The notes under the pieces were generated by a model. It made no database searches and was not told the origin of the DNA. It saw only the letters and a list, made by a program, of their open reading frames with translations. A stretch of DNA of 37,920 nucleotides. Origin: a virus. Position 1 is the stretch's first letter; every line of letters begins with the position of its first letter. The translations under genes and the position numbers were made by a program. Shown one piece after another: positions 5,893-14,541 of the stretch. The stretch spans positions 1 to 37,920 of the IMG/VR virus record IMGVR_UViG_3300044991_002496. One strand, 5' to 3'.

Positions 5893-8553
5893 ATGCAATA
5901 CATTCAATTACAAGGGCAAGTAGCCGCAGATTTAGATACTCCATTAGAAGGTGGGTATAATTTGTTTATAGATACAACAAATGGCTCTATCAAAGCAAAA
6001 GATAGTGAAGGTAATCTAACCGGTGGTGGAGCTGGTGGTGGATTAGTAGAAACCACTTATAATGGATTAACCGCTTCATTAGCGACTGATTCATTAACAC
6101 CTGGTACTTACTATAAGATTACCGATTTTAGGACTTGTTATGACCAACCGGATTATGATGTTTATGGTAACTCAATTCAAGTTGGTAATTATAGAACAGG
6201 TAGTATTTCACCTATAATTGTATTCGCATTAGACTCCGGTTCTTTGGCATCAGATGCATATCAACCCGAATATCCAAATGATAATATTAAATACGATATT
6301 ACATTTAATCAAACCGAAGTAACTGATAGTCCTGCATTTGGTAGAATTATATATAGAAAAGATAATCAAGGAAACGAAATGGATTACGATTTCAGAGAAG
6401 TTCTTTTCAAAAGATATGATGCATATTATTCTGAAGATGTTTATGATGGAACTATTTCTGTTGAAGAATCTGGTAGTTTTGCTTTTATCACCGGTAGTGG
6501 AACATTTTTTGAAAATTTCACAACTGGAAGTGTTGTTGGTGTTTTGAATATCAATAATGACCCTCTTGTATTTTACTATGAAATCGTATCAATTGAAGAT
6601 GATTATCGTATGGTTGTTACTGGAAGTAGATATAACTCTCCTAGTGATACTCGTTTGTTAGATGCAAATCTATTAGAAGGAGTGTCTTGGAAACAAAATA
6701 ACATCCTATCTAATTCAGCTTCAATAGAAATACCAACCTTTGAGTATATAGGAGACTGTTTTAATAACACATCTACAAATACGGCTGCATTTACGGTATG
6801 GGATGAAAATACTTTCCTATTACCAAACAATGTATTCAAAGGTGAAAACACTTATAGAGATAATTCATTCTCACAAGTTTTTAGAAATAACACATTTAAT
6901 GATGCTAGTTCTAACTCTAATATAGTTATGGATAGATTTTATAATAATATTATTAATAACGATTTTGATAATAACATAATCAAAGATAGTTTTTACAATA
7001 ATATAATTGTTTGTGATTTTAGATACAACACAGTTAGTGGTGAGTTCCACAATAATCATTTTGGAGATGAGGATGAGGATGATTTTGATTACAATATCAT
7101 TAATGGTGAGTTCTATAATAACTTCTACACATCAGATGATGATTTTTATTATAACATAATCAACGGAGGTTTTGACCACAACATCATACTTGATGAATTT
7201 AGTAAAAATACTCTTAATGGGTTTTATAATAATGTGTTAGGTGGTGAATTTGGTGATAATAGAATAGGTGAAAGTTTTTACGGAAATAAGACCTACAATG
7301 AATTTAGAGAAAATACAATAGCGGATGAGGTTTATAATAATAACTTCTTTTCATCATTCTTAGGTAATACAATAATAGGACATGAAGTTTATAATAATAA
7401 CTTTTACAGTTGGACCGAAGATAATCAAATAGGTTCTAGTTTTCGAAATAACGATATAGGAGAGTCTGATGATTATGGTGATACGAATTTTTCCCGAAAC
7501 AAAATCGGTAATGATTTTTATGATAATATTGTTAGCCAATCTTTTGAGGATAATGTAATCGGTAGTGGTTTTTACGATAATACTATTAATAATGAATTTT
7601 TACACAATAATATTGAAAGTGATTTTGAATCGAATACAATAGTAAATAATGGTGAACTAGAATCGTTTGAGTACAATCAAATAGGTAATGAGATGAAAGG
7701 AAATTTAATTTCAGGTAGTTTTATCTCAAATAAAATTGGTTATGCATTTGTAGGAAATGAAATTGGAGATGGGTTTAATAGTAATACTATTGGTAATATT
7801 TTTACCGGAAACGATATAGGAGAAGGCTGTATCAGTAACATATTTGGTGATTATACTATTGAAAATAATATTGGTAATGGGTTCGTGGAGAATTTTATAT
7901 TAAATAATTTTATTGATAACACCATTGCTAATGATTTCAAAAGTAATAAAATTGGAAATGATTTTACTGATAATATGATTGGTGATGGTTTTGGATTTGG
8001 TGGCAGTTCGTATAGAGGTAATGTAATTGGAAATAGTTTTACTGACAATATAATCGGAGAATACTTCTACGATAACAATATTGGAGATAGATTTACATAC
8101 AATAGAATAGGTAATGACTTCCAATATAATAGAATAGAAACGGAATTGGATGATTATGATTTTACCACATATTTAGGGGTAATCAATACCATATCATCTT
8201 CGATAACCGATGGAACTGATGGAGTTTATTCAGATTTAACTGGTTCAACTGCAGGGTTTGGTTCGGGTTCGGTATTTGAAGTAACTGTTGCATCAAGTAT
8301 TGTTAGTAATATTGCAATTACAAATAGTGGAAATCTATACGAAGTGGATGATACTATAACAATAGCATCTGGTTCATTTGGTGGAACTACTGATTTAGTA
8401 TTAACAGTTACTGAATTACACCCAGCCCCAATGGTTTATGGAAATTATAACAAAACTATTCAAAGAAGATTTGATGGAACGATTGTATTAACTGCGTTAG
8501 ATGATAGTAATCAATTCTATATAACTCAAGCCATCACCGAAGCAATAGACTAA
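5893..8553 (+). CDS. Nonapeptide-repeat beta-solenoid tail spike/fibre
   Basis: The 886-residue protein has three parts. The N-terminus (1-50) is a typical fibre head with LEGGYNLFIDTTNGSIKAKD. Residues about 60-310 are mixed beta sequence. Residues about 315-750 are a tandem array of 9-residue units of the form x-I-G/x-x-x-F-x-x-N, for example KIGNDFTDN and TIANDFKSN. Stacked Ile, Phe and Asn at fixed positions predict a beta-solenoid with hydrophobic core ladders and an Asn ladder. Residues 751-886 form a separate C-terminal beta domain ending in ITQAITEAID. A host-binding spike or spacer is likely. No lyase or glycosidase catalytic signature was recognised. The gene begins 4 bases after the previous stop. 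Confidence 0.8.
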   Translation: MQYIQLQGQVAADLDTPLEGGYNLFIDTTNGSIKAKDSEGNLTGGGAGGGLVETTYNGLTASLATDSLTPGTYYKITDFRTCYDQPDYDVYGNSIQVGNYRTGSISPIIVFALDSGSLASDAYQPEYPNDNIKYDITFNQTEVTDSPAFGRIIYRKDNQGNEMDYDFREVLFKRYDAYYSEDVYDGTISVEESGSFAFITGSGTFFENFTTGSVVGVLNINNDPLVFYYEIVSIEDDYRMVVTGSRYNSPSDTRLLDANLLEGVSWKQNNILSNSASIEIPTFEYIGDCFNNTSTNTAAFTVWDENTFLLPNNVFKGENTYRDNSFSQVFRNNTFNDASSNSNIVMDRFYNNIINNDFDNNIIKDSFYNNIIVCDFRYNTVSGEFHNNHFGDEDEDDFDYNIINGEFYNNFYTSDDDFYYNIINGGFDHNIILDEFSKNTLNGFYNNVLGGEFGDNRIGESFYGNKTYNEFRENTIADEVYNNNFFSSFLGNTIIGHEVYNNNFYSWTEDNQIGSSFRNNDIGESDDYGDTNFSRNKIGNDFYDNIVSQSFEDNVIGSGFYDNTINNEFLHNNIESDFESNTIVNNGELESFEYNQIGNEMKGNLISGSFISNKIGYAFVGNEIGDGFNSNTIGNIFTGNDIGEGCISNIFGDYTIENNIGNGFVENFILNNFIDNTIANDFKSNKIGNDFTDNMIGDGFGFGGSSYRGNVIGNSFTDNIIGEYFYDNNIGDRFTYNRIGNDFQYNRIETELDDYDFTTYLGVINTISSSITDGTDGVYSDLTGSTAGFGSGSVFEVTVASSIVSNIAITNSGNLYEVDDTITIASGSFGGTTDLVLTVTELHPAPMVYGNYNKTIQRRFDGTIVLTALDDSNQFYITQAITEAID
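6834..8142 (+). repeat. 27-bp / 9-residue tandem repeat array inside the spike gene
   Basis: Roughly 45 units of nine codons keep Ile near position 2, Phe at 6 and Asn at 9, while the DNA copies differ widely. A few units carry short insertions, for example the acidic DEDEDD near 7065-7090. Conservation at protein rather than DNA level implies selection for the fold. Confidence 0.8.
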
Positions 8554-8568
8554 TAAAACGAAAGAAAT

Positions 8569-8829
8569 ATGAGAATATGTATATTATGCGAAGAATCAAA
8601 AGTTCAGCAAGCAAGAGAAAAAATGAAAAATGATAATATCTTAAAAATAGATTTATCACCAAGCGGAGAATTACCTGCAACTCACAAATTGTGTGTAATG
8701 GCAGTTACCGAAGAAAAAGCTAATCAGATGATGAGTTCTGCTGAATTAACTATAATAGAGGCAATGAACCCAAAAGAGTTTTTAGCAAAGTATGGTTTGA
8801 AAAAAATTGGAAAAAGTTTTGGATTTTAG
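8569..8829 (+). CDS. Small protein of unknown function upstream of the oxygenase
   Basis: The 86-residue protein starts MRICILCEESKVQQAR. It has an alpha/beta look: a short strand, a Lys-rich helix, DLSPSGELPATHKLCVMAVTEE, and a C-terminal helix ending GKSFGF. Two Cys near the N-terminus (Cys4, Cys7) have CxxC spacing, but no second pair is nearby, so a zinc site is not supported. Its last 23 bases overlap the next gene, so the two are probably translated together. Mixed charge and lack of repeats set it apart from the surrounding fibre proteins. It may be a chaperone or a partner of the oxygenase; this is inference only. Confidence 0.65.
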   Translation: MRICILCEESKVQQAREKMKNDNILKIDLSPSGELPATHKLCVMAVTEEKANQMMSSAELTIIEAMNPKEFLAKYGLKKIGKSFGF

Positions 8830-9460
8830 TAATTATAAAATAAAAAGGGGATTTATTACACCTACCGAGTCTAAACAAATAATAAATTGGATAGACTCGA
8901 TTGACCATAGTGGTAATGGTGCTAATCATCATCTTTCGGAATTATCAAAAGAACTAAAAGGTAAATCCTATATGTTCGATATTTCGGATACACCTTTTAC
9001 AAATTATATTACAAAGTTCCAATCCGTATCAGATGTTTCAAAAGAGAAACTACCTGATTTTATTCATAGTATCATTGATAGGATTGCAAAAGAATTCCAT
9101 TTTCCTAAAAATCATATCTTCTTACAAGCGGTAGATATGAATAGTGGTGGGAAGATAAATCCTCACTATGATGCGGCAGTTGAAGGATATGTTAATTATA
9201 AATGTAACATAAGTGTTTTATCAGAGGATTACGAATTGTTTTTAGATAAAGATGTTATAACTATAAATGAAGGTGATTTATACGGATTTGAAGCATCGTT
9301 ATACAAACATTGGACAAACGAATTCAAATCAAGAAGAGTTTTCCTAAGTTTTGGTTTTTTATTACCATACGATGTGGTAGGCAGAACCGAAACAGATGTA
9401 AGAGTTCGTTTGAGTAAAAGAATAGAAAGATATTTCCAAAAAACAATAGAAAATGTTTGA
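8807..9460 (+). CDS. 2-oxoglutarate/Fe(II)-dependent oxygenase
   Basis: Enzymes of this superfamily use 2-oxoglutarate, oxygen and Fe(II) to hydroxylate or demethylate a substrate. The 217-residue protein has the iron-binding triad: His120-x-Asp122 in INPHYDAA and a distal His168 in LYKHWT. Arg176/Arg177 follows 8-9 residues later in SRRVFLSFGFLLP and would bind 2-oxoglutarate. The GDLYGFEASLYKHW segment has the usual strand before the distal His. The spacing resembles AlkB-like and prolyl-hydroxylase-like members, so the substrate class cannot be fixed. It starts inside the preceding small gene (23-base overlap) and its stop overlaps the next fibre gene by 8 bases, so it is co-translated with fibre proteins. 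Either fibre modification or nucleic-acid repair is possible. Confidence 0.82.
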   Translation: MEKVLDFSNYKIKRGFITPTESKQIINWIDSIDHSGNGANHHLSELSKELKGKSYMFDISDTPFTNYITKFQSVSDVSKEKLPDFIHSIIDRIAKEFHFPKNHIFLQAVDMNSGGKINPHYDAAVEGYVNYKCNISVLSEDYELFLDKDVITINEGDLYGFEASLYKHWTNEFKSRRVFLSFGFLLPYDVVGRTETDVRVRLSKRIERYFQKTIENV

Positions 9461-11402
9461 AAGTAAAATAAATAGAGGAAAAGTAAATGGATACGCTCCG
9501 TTAGATGGTGATGGTAAAGTATCGTTATCTCACTTACCTGATGTAGTTGGTGTAGCTGGTACATCTGGAACATCGGGTGTAAATGGAACTTCTGGTACTT
9601 CGGTATTTGCAGATAGTAATTCGTTGGCAACAACTGGTTCTAACGTTTTTACTGGAACTCAAACAATAAGTGGTAGTGGTGATATTTCACTTACAATAGG
9701 AGACGTAAATTTTATTGGAGGTCCTTCTTTTGGTTTAAGAGTAACCGGTTCTGATGGAGCTCCACTATTTCTAACATCTGATGGAACTTTATTAATTGGA
9801 GCTATTACTAATCCTACGAATGTATCTGATGATGCATCCTTTTTTGCAAATCAATTAAATTCATATCCTGTTTCAGATGGACCTACTGCAGCAATATTAG
9901 TTCAAAAATCAGGTTCATTCCAATCTAATTGGGTATTTGATTATGATGGTAAAAGTTATTTTCCTAGTGATATTAATATTGGATATAATTCATTGGGTAG
10001 CGGATTAACTTCTGGTTCATTAAACATTACTAATGGTGATATTAATTTAACTGGTTCTTTACTAATGACTGGTTCTATTATATTAAATGGAGTAACTTAT
10101 ACAAGTTTATCTGGAAATGGTGGCACATCTGGCGAAAGTGGTACGAGTGGAGTAGATGGTACATCTGGAACTTCTGGTGAAAGTGGCACATCCGGTGAAA
10201 GTGGTACAAGTGGAACTTCCGGTACATCCATATTGTTGGACTCTACTTTAACATTTGAAGGCAATATAATTTCAGGTAGTAGTGTTGAGACAGTTGGTAC
10301 ACAAATAACAATTGCACAAGACTATTATGGTGGTACTGGTTTGAATGGTAGTGGATTAATTGTAGCTGATAATGCAGAAAGTAGTGGAGTACAAAATGGA
10401 TGGATAATTAGATTTTATGATGGTACAATAAGGACGGTAACTGGTAATTATGTCCCATCTGGAGAGTCTTTTAGAACTATTGCATTTGGTTCATCTGTAT
10501 CCCTTAATCCAGCATATCCTTTGACTATAGAAAGTCCAGATTACCAACTTGGTTCAGATGCTTCTGTAGAACTTAAAGTGGGTGAACATAGTATAGTATT
10601 AGGTGATGATGGTATCTTAAAATTAAATAATGGGTTTGGTGAAATATATGCGGATGATGAAAATTATTCGGTTAGAATTGGAACTTCGGCTGAAAATGTA
10701 GCACCAAACTCACAAATTATACTTGGTGTAGGAAATGAGACATTGAAAATCAAAGCCGGACCTCCTTTAAGAGAATGGACTTTTGGAGAAAGTGGTAATT
10801 TTAATTTAACAGGTAGTATAAATGGAGCTCGTAATTTACCAACAACTGGTTCAAATCAATTTAATGGTTCACAATATATAAGTGGTTCAGTATATGTAAG
10901 TGGTTCTATCTATAAGGATGGTAACAAACAATTCAACTACGGACAATGGGCTTCATTAGAAACTCAAACTGGTTCTGCTAATACGGCATACGCTATGAAG
11001 TTGGAAGTGCCGGTTCCTGAATTTGAAGGTATATATGTTGGTAATAATGGTAGTGGATTTCCAACTAGAATTTATGTAGAAAATAACGGATTATATAACA
11101 TTCAATTTTCAGCACAATTACATACCACCTCAAACGAGTCGTGTGATTTTTCTGTTTGGTTTGCTATGACAGGTTCTAATATAGCTAATTCAAATACGGA
11201 TTTCTCTATTGAAAAGGTAAGTGGTGGTGGATTCCAAGTGGCAGCATTAAACTTCTTAACTCCAATTACATCCGGAAGTTATGTAGAATTGTATTGGTCA
11301 AAAACAACCGCAAACGGACAATTGCAATATAAAGGAACGCAAGTATCACCAACTAGACCCGCAACACCATCGGTAATTGTGACTGTAACTCAAATAGCAT
11401 AA
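9453..11402 (+). CDS. Tail fibre with Gly-Thr-Ser triplets and C1q/TNF-like tip
   Basis: The 649-residue protein starts with a short attachment segment containing the common fibre phrase GYAPLDGDGKVSLSHLPD (about 13-30). A small GTSG patch (35-50), beta-rich repeats and a second GTSG/GESG patch (about 225-263) follow. The central part has strands with NITNGDINLTGSL-type phrases. The last roughly 145 residues, from YGQWASLETQTG to the end, read like a C1q/TNF-type jelly roll: YAMKLEVP, GLYNIQFSAQLHTTS and a final hydrophobic strand. Such tips occur on phage fibres as receptor-binding trimers. It overlaps the oxygenase gene by 8 bases. The trimeric fibre role is likely; the receptor is unknown. 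Confidence 0.82.
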   Translation: MFESKINRGKVNGYAPLDGDGKVSLSHLPDVVGVAGTSGTSGVNGTSGTSVFADSNSLATTGSNVFTGTQTISGSGDISLTIGDVNFIGGPSFGLRVTGSDGAPLFLTSDGTLLIGAITNPTNVSDDASFFANQLNSYPVSDGPTAAILVQKSGSFQSNWVFDYDGKSYFPSDINIGYNSLGSGLTSGSLNITNGDINLTGSLLMTGSIILNGVTYTSLSGNGGTSGESGTSGVDGTSGTSGESGTSGESGTSGTSGTSILLDSTLTFEGNIISGSSVETVGTQITIAQDYYGGTGLNGSGLIVADNAESSGVQNGWIIRFYDGTIRTVTGNYVPSGESFRTIAFGSSVSLNPAYPLTIESPDYQLGSDASVELKVGEHSIVLGDDGILKLNNGFGEIYADDENYSVRIGTSAENVAPNSQIILGVGNETLKIKAGPPLREWTFGESGNFNLTGSINGARNLPTTGSNQFNGSQYISGSVYVSGSIYKDGNKQFNYGQWASLETQTGSANTAYAMKLEVPVPEFEGIYVGNNGSGFPTRIYVENNGLYNIQFSAQLHTTSNESCDFSVWFAMTGSNIANSNTDFSIEKVSGGGFQVAALNFLTPITSGSYVELYWSKTTANGQLQYKGTQVSPTRPATPSVIVTVTQIA

Positions 11403-11443
11403 TTTTATATAATCCCATTCTAAACCACTATTCTTTTTTTTCT

Positions 11444-11454
11444 TATATTTATAG
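11444..11454 (+). promoter_or_regulatory. Putative promoter motif (TATATTTATAG) for the neck module
   Basis: A copy of the recurrent motif lies in the 80-base gap before the gp13-like gene, ending 28 bases before the ATG, after a run of eight Ts without a stem. Here the start also has a Shine-Dalgarno-like AAAGGAA 7 bases upstream, unlike most starts in the window. Confidence 0.5.
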
Positions 11455-11482
11455 GTAAGATAAAATTAGAAAGGAATAGTAA

Positions 11483-12631
11483 ATGGCAATAGAATACATA
11501 TACCCAGGTTCATCATCATTCTTTCCGGGAGAAACTCCATTTGGAACTTATGATAACGATTATGAATTTAGTGAAGATGCTCCAAAGGTAGCCCACTGGG
11601 TTGCTACTCGTTTGGGATACCCAATTCAAAATGTGGAATTAGTAGATGCAAGTTTATTTGCTTGTTTCGAAGAATCCGTATCTGAATACGGTGCACAGGT
11701 AAATCAATTTAATATCAGAAACAATTTGGATGTACTTAAGGGTAATCCAACTGGTACCGATTACACTGGTAAATTTGTTGAAGGTTCATTCTTACCAACT
11801 CTTATTGGTATTGTTGAGGCATATGGTACATTAGCTGGTGCTGGTGGAAGTACTGATATCAAAAAAGGTAGTGTTGATTTAGTGGGTGGACAACAAAATT
11901 ACGATTTACAAACTTTATTTGCTGATGTAAGCGAGTCTGGAAAGCGAATACAAATAACAAAAGTATTTCACGAACCAACACCTGCAATCAATAGATTCTT
12001 TGACCCGTATTCAGTAAGTGGACAGGGAACTCTTAACTTAATTGATGAGTTTGGATTTGGTTCATTCTCACCAGCAGCTCAATTTATCTTAATGCCAATT
12101 TTCGAAGATATGTTAAGAATTCAAGCAATTGAATTTAATGATGAAATTAGAAAATCAGCACACTCCTTTAATATTACTAACAACAAATTACAAATATTCC
12201 CTATACCAACTACTGCTGGTAAATTATATTTTGAATATTTTGTATCCGATGAATTTGTAACCAATTCTACAAAGGTAAAGCCAAATGTAGTTTCTGATTA
12301 TGCTAATATTGGATATAGTTTTATTCAATATGAAAGTATAAATGATGTTGGTAGACAATGGATTAGAAAATATACACTTGCTCTTGCTAAGGAATTATTA
12401 GGAGCAATTAGAGAAAAATATAGTTCAGTTCCAATTCCAGGTTCTGAAATTTCATTAGATGGTGCTGCTCTAAGAGCTGAAGCTCAAACTGAAAAGGATA
12501 ATTTAATGGAACAATTGAGAGAAAACTTAGAGGAGTTGAGTAGAAAAAACCAATTCGAAGTTAAGGCTCAGGAATCAGAACATCAGCAAGAGATGTTGAA
12601 AAAAATTCCATTACTAATATATGTAGGATAA
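11483..12631 (+). CDS. gp13: Neck protein, T4 gp13-like
   Basis: gp13 is one of the proteins that close the filled head and form the joining surface for the tail. The 382-residue protein has the family-type segment WVATRLGYPIQNVELVD near residues 38-54, followed by a helix with CFEESVSEYGAQVNQF, comparable to the N-terminal helix pair of gp13 proteins. Later parts include a beta segment (about 125-200), an aromatic strand LYFEYFVSDEF (about 250) and a long charged helix (about 330-375). It is longer than T4 gp13 (309). It starts a tight operon with gp14-like and gp15-like genes in the T4 order, which supports the call. A Shine-Dalgarno-like AAAGGAA supports this start. Confidence 0.72.
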   Translation: MAIEYIYPGSSSFFPGETPFGTYDNDYEFSEDAPKVAHWVATRLGYPIQNVELVDASLFACFEESVSEYGAQVNQFNIRNNLDVLKGNPTGTDYTGKFVEGSFLPTLIGIVEAYGTLAGAGGSTDIKKGSVDLVGGQQNYDLQTLFADVSESGKRIQITKVFHEPTPAINRFFDPYSVSGQGTLNLIDEFGFGSFSPAAQFILMPIFEDMLRIQAIEFNDEIRKSAHSFNITNNKLQIFPIPTTAGKLYFEYFVSDEFVTNSTKVKPNVVSDYANIGYSFIQYESINDVGRQWIRKYTLALAKELLGAIREKYSSVPIPGSEISLDGAALRAEAQTEKDNLMEQLRENLEELSRKNQFEVKAQESEHQQEMLKKIPLLIYVG

Positions 12632-12632
12632 T

Positions 12633-13088
12633 ATGCCAAGATTTGCATTAGATAGAGATATCCGATTTTTTGAAGGAATATCAAGAGAATTGGTAGATGC
12701 AGTTATTGAAACAACTGTAGTTCTATACAAACTTGTCATTTCTGATATGAAAACAAATTTGTATGGGGAATCTTTAAATAAATCGTATTTTCAAGGAACA
12801 CAATGTACTGCTGTAATTGAGAGAGATGATACTGGTATTTCGTATGAAGGATTTGGACCAGATAGTGGACAGACTGTACAATTCCGTTTTAATCGTTTCA
12901 CATTAGAGGGAAAGGGATTCTATCCAGAAATTGGAGATATTATTTCTCATAATAATGCATACTTTGAAATTGATAATGTAAGAGAGGACCAATTAATTGG
13001 TGGACAGACTGGAGAAAAATTCTCAATTATATGTTCTACATTTATGACACGTAGAAGTTCTATACAAACTGAAATGAGAGATATCTAA
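12633..13088 (+). CDS. gp14: Neck protein, T4 gp14-like (short form)
   Basis: gp14 works with gp13 at the head-tail junction. The 151-residue protein begins with a helical part. It then has GQTVQFRFNRFTLEGKGFYP followed by EIGDIISHNNAYFEIDNV and QLIGGQTGEKFSI. This matches the T4 gp14 order of a strand, EGDLIY-type turn, DNSLFEIN-type strand and a conserved YQLGQ-like turn. It is much shorter than T4 gp14 (256), lacking most of the C-terminal tail. The ATG lies one base after the gp13-like stop, and the stop overlaps the start of the next gene. Position between gp13- and gp15-like genes adds support. Confidence 0.75.
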   Translation: MPRFALDRDIRFFEGISRELVDAVIETTVVLYKLVISDMKTNLYGESLNKSYFQGTQCTAVIERDDTGISYEGFGPDSGQTVQFRFNRFTLEGKGFYPEIGDIISHNNAYFEIDNVREDQLIGGQTGEKFSIICSTFMTRRSSIQTEMRDI

Positions 13089-14170
13089 TGAATAAAAAAG
13101 AAACAAATAGAGGTTTACAGCGTTCGATATCTAAAGAGTTCACTAAAGGTGTAAAACTTATTGATATAGATACTACCATAGCTGAGTATATGGTAGATAC
13201 CATTATTCCTGATGTGGAAGAAAATGGTAATGCGGTTAAAGTACCACTTATATATGGTAATGCAGAACGTTGGAAAAACGCTAGAGTAGATGGGTATTTG
13301 AGAGATGCTAGAGGTAAGATTCAAATACCATTAGTAATGTTCAAACGAAACTCTATTGAAAGAGATGCCGCTATGGCTCAATTCAAAGATGTTAATACGT
13401 TACCTGCTTATGTAAGATACTCTAAAACAAATAGATACGAACGATTTTCATTACAAAGTGGTACAAAACCCGCATATGAACAATATGAAGTTTCGGTACC
13501 CGACTATGTAACAGTAACTTATGAGGTAATGGTGTGGTCATCATTCACCGAGCATATGAATAAAATTGTTGAACAATTTCAATACGCAACTGATAGATAT
13601 TGGGGAACTGAAAATGGATTCAAATTTAGAACTCGTATTGATTCGTTTGATAATCAACAAGAAGTTGGAGAGGGTTCGGAAAGAATTATAAGAACAACAT
13701 TCACAATGGTGGTAAATGCATATTTACTTCCTGAAACTCGTGATGAGGCACCAGTTGTTAAAAAATCATTCACACCAAAGAAAGTTGTATGGGGTGTAGA
13801 AACGGATTTAAGTGGTACTATGTTCACCAATCCTAACATATATAATGAATATCAGTTTGTTATAGATTTTGTTGCTATAAGGGGTTCTCAAGCAGCACAA
13901 TTTGTAGGTATAACTGGTGGGGTAAATAGAGGTGTTGTTAAATTAACAAATGTTAGAAAACCAATATTACCAAATGAACTAATTGGTTCGTTTGATACTT
14001 TAAATTGGTTTAGAGTTTATGTTAATTCAGAATTTAAACCAGCATCAACTTATAGTTATTCTTTTAACGGAACTACAAATGAAATCGTTTTTACATTTAA
14101 TAATACATTAGGATTTGATATTGATATAAATGATGAAGTGGATATTGTAGGAAAATTTGAACAACTATGA
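13088..14170 (+). CDS. gp15: Tail sheath stabiliser/completion protein, T4 gp15-like
   Basis: gp15 caps the tail tube and sheath and attaches the tail to the neck. The 360-residue protein has the central gp15 pattern: VTVTYEVMVWSSFTEHMNKI, then VEQFQYATDRYW and RIIRTTFTMVVNAYLLPE. These match the T4 stretches with a Tyr-Glu strand, IVEQ helix and a final strand ending in Pro. It is longer than T4 gp15 (272) because of a C-terminal extension (about 270-360) ending in a small beta domain also found at the ends of the next two proteins. Its ATG overlaps the gp14-like stop by one base and its stop overlaps the next ATG. Confidence 0.78.
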   Translation: MNKKETNRGLQRSISKEFTKGVKLIDIDTTIAEYMVDTIIPDVEENGNAVKVPLIYGNAERWKNARVDGYLRDARGKIQIPLVMFKRNSIERDAAMAQFKDVNTLPAYVRYSKTNRYERFSLQSGTKPAYEQYEVSVPDYVTVTYEVMVWSSFTEHMNKIVEQFQYATDRYWGTENGFKFRTRIDSFDNQQEVGEGSERIIRTTFTMVVNAYLLPETRDEAPVVKKSFTPKKVVWGVETDLSGTMFTNPNIYNEYQFVIDFVAIRGSQAAQFVGITGGVNRGVVKLTNVRKPILPNELIGSFDTLNWFRVYVNSEFKPASTYSYSFNGTTNEIVFTFNNTLGFDIDINDEVDIVGKFEQL

Positions 14171-14541
14171 ACATAAAGACTCTTAAAAATATAATGAAAG
14201 AAGTTAACGAACCAAATGAATTCATTTTGGAACCCGTTGATTTGGTACATTCATTATATTGGATATGGAAAGCTACAAATTGTAGATTAAAAACATTAGA
14301 TAGTAGAGTTGCTGATAAAAGAAGAACTGCTGCTAGATTTGATGTATTTGTATGGGGTGGATTTATTGCCGCAAGAGATTATCAATTTGAACAAGTTGGA
14401 AATGATTTTCACATAAAATTTATAAGAACAAATTTCCCAACAACAATTGAAAATACAAATGACCCAAATTATGGACAACCTTGGGCATTTGAATCTAATG
14501 ATGAAGTAAAAATAGAAGGTGATTTAGAAAATATTAATTAA
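14167..14541 (+). CDS. Small structural protein sharing the gp15-like C-terminal beta domain
   Basis: The 124-residue protein has a short N-terminal helix (MNIKTLKNIMKEVNEPNEF) and a middle segment with VHSLYWIWKATNCRLKTLD. The beta domain runs from about residue 57 (RFDVFVWGGFIAARDYQF) to the end (DEVKIEGDLENI). That domain matches the ends of the gp15-like protein and of the next gene in pattern: D-V-x-V-x-G, Y-x-F, I-x-F and D-x-V-x-I-x-G. The ATGA overlap with the gp15-like gene (14167-14170) implies coupled translation. A role in the neck or in attaching the giant fibre is suggested by position. No named family is recognised. Confidence 0.7.
   Translation: MNIKTLKNIMKEVNEPNEFILEPVDLVHSLYWIWKATNCRLKTLDSRVADKRRTAARFDVFVWGGFIAARDYQFEQVGNDFHIKFIRTNFPTTIENTNDPNYGQPWAFESNDEVKIEGDLENIN

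Noticed and set aside
8569-8829. Zinc-binding call for the 86-residue protein based on Cys4 and Cys7
   Set aside because: Only one CxxC pair is present, with no second pair or nearby His ligands that would complete a zinc site.
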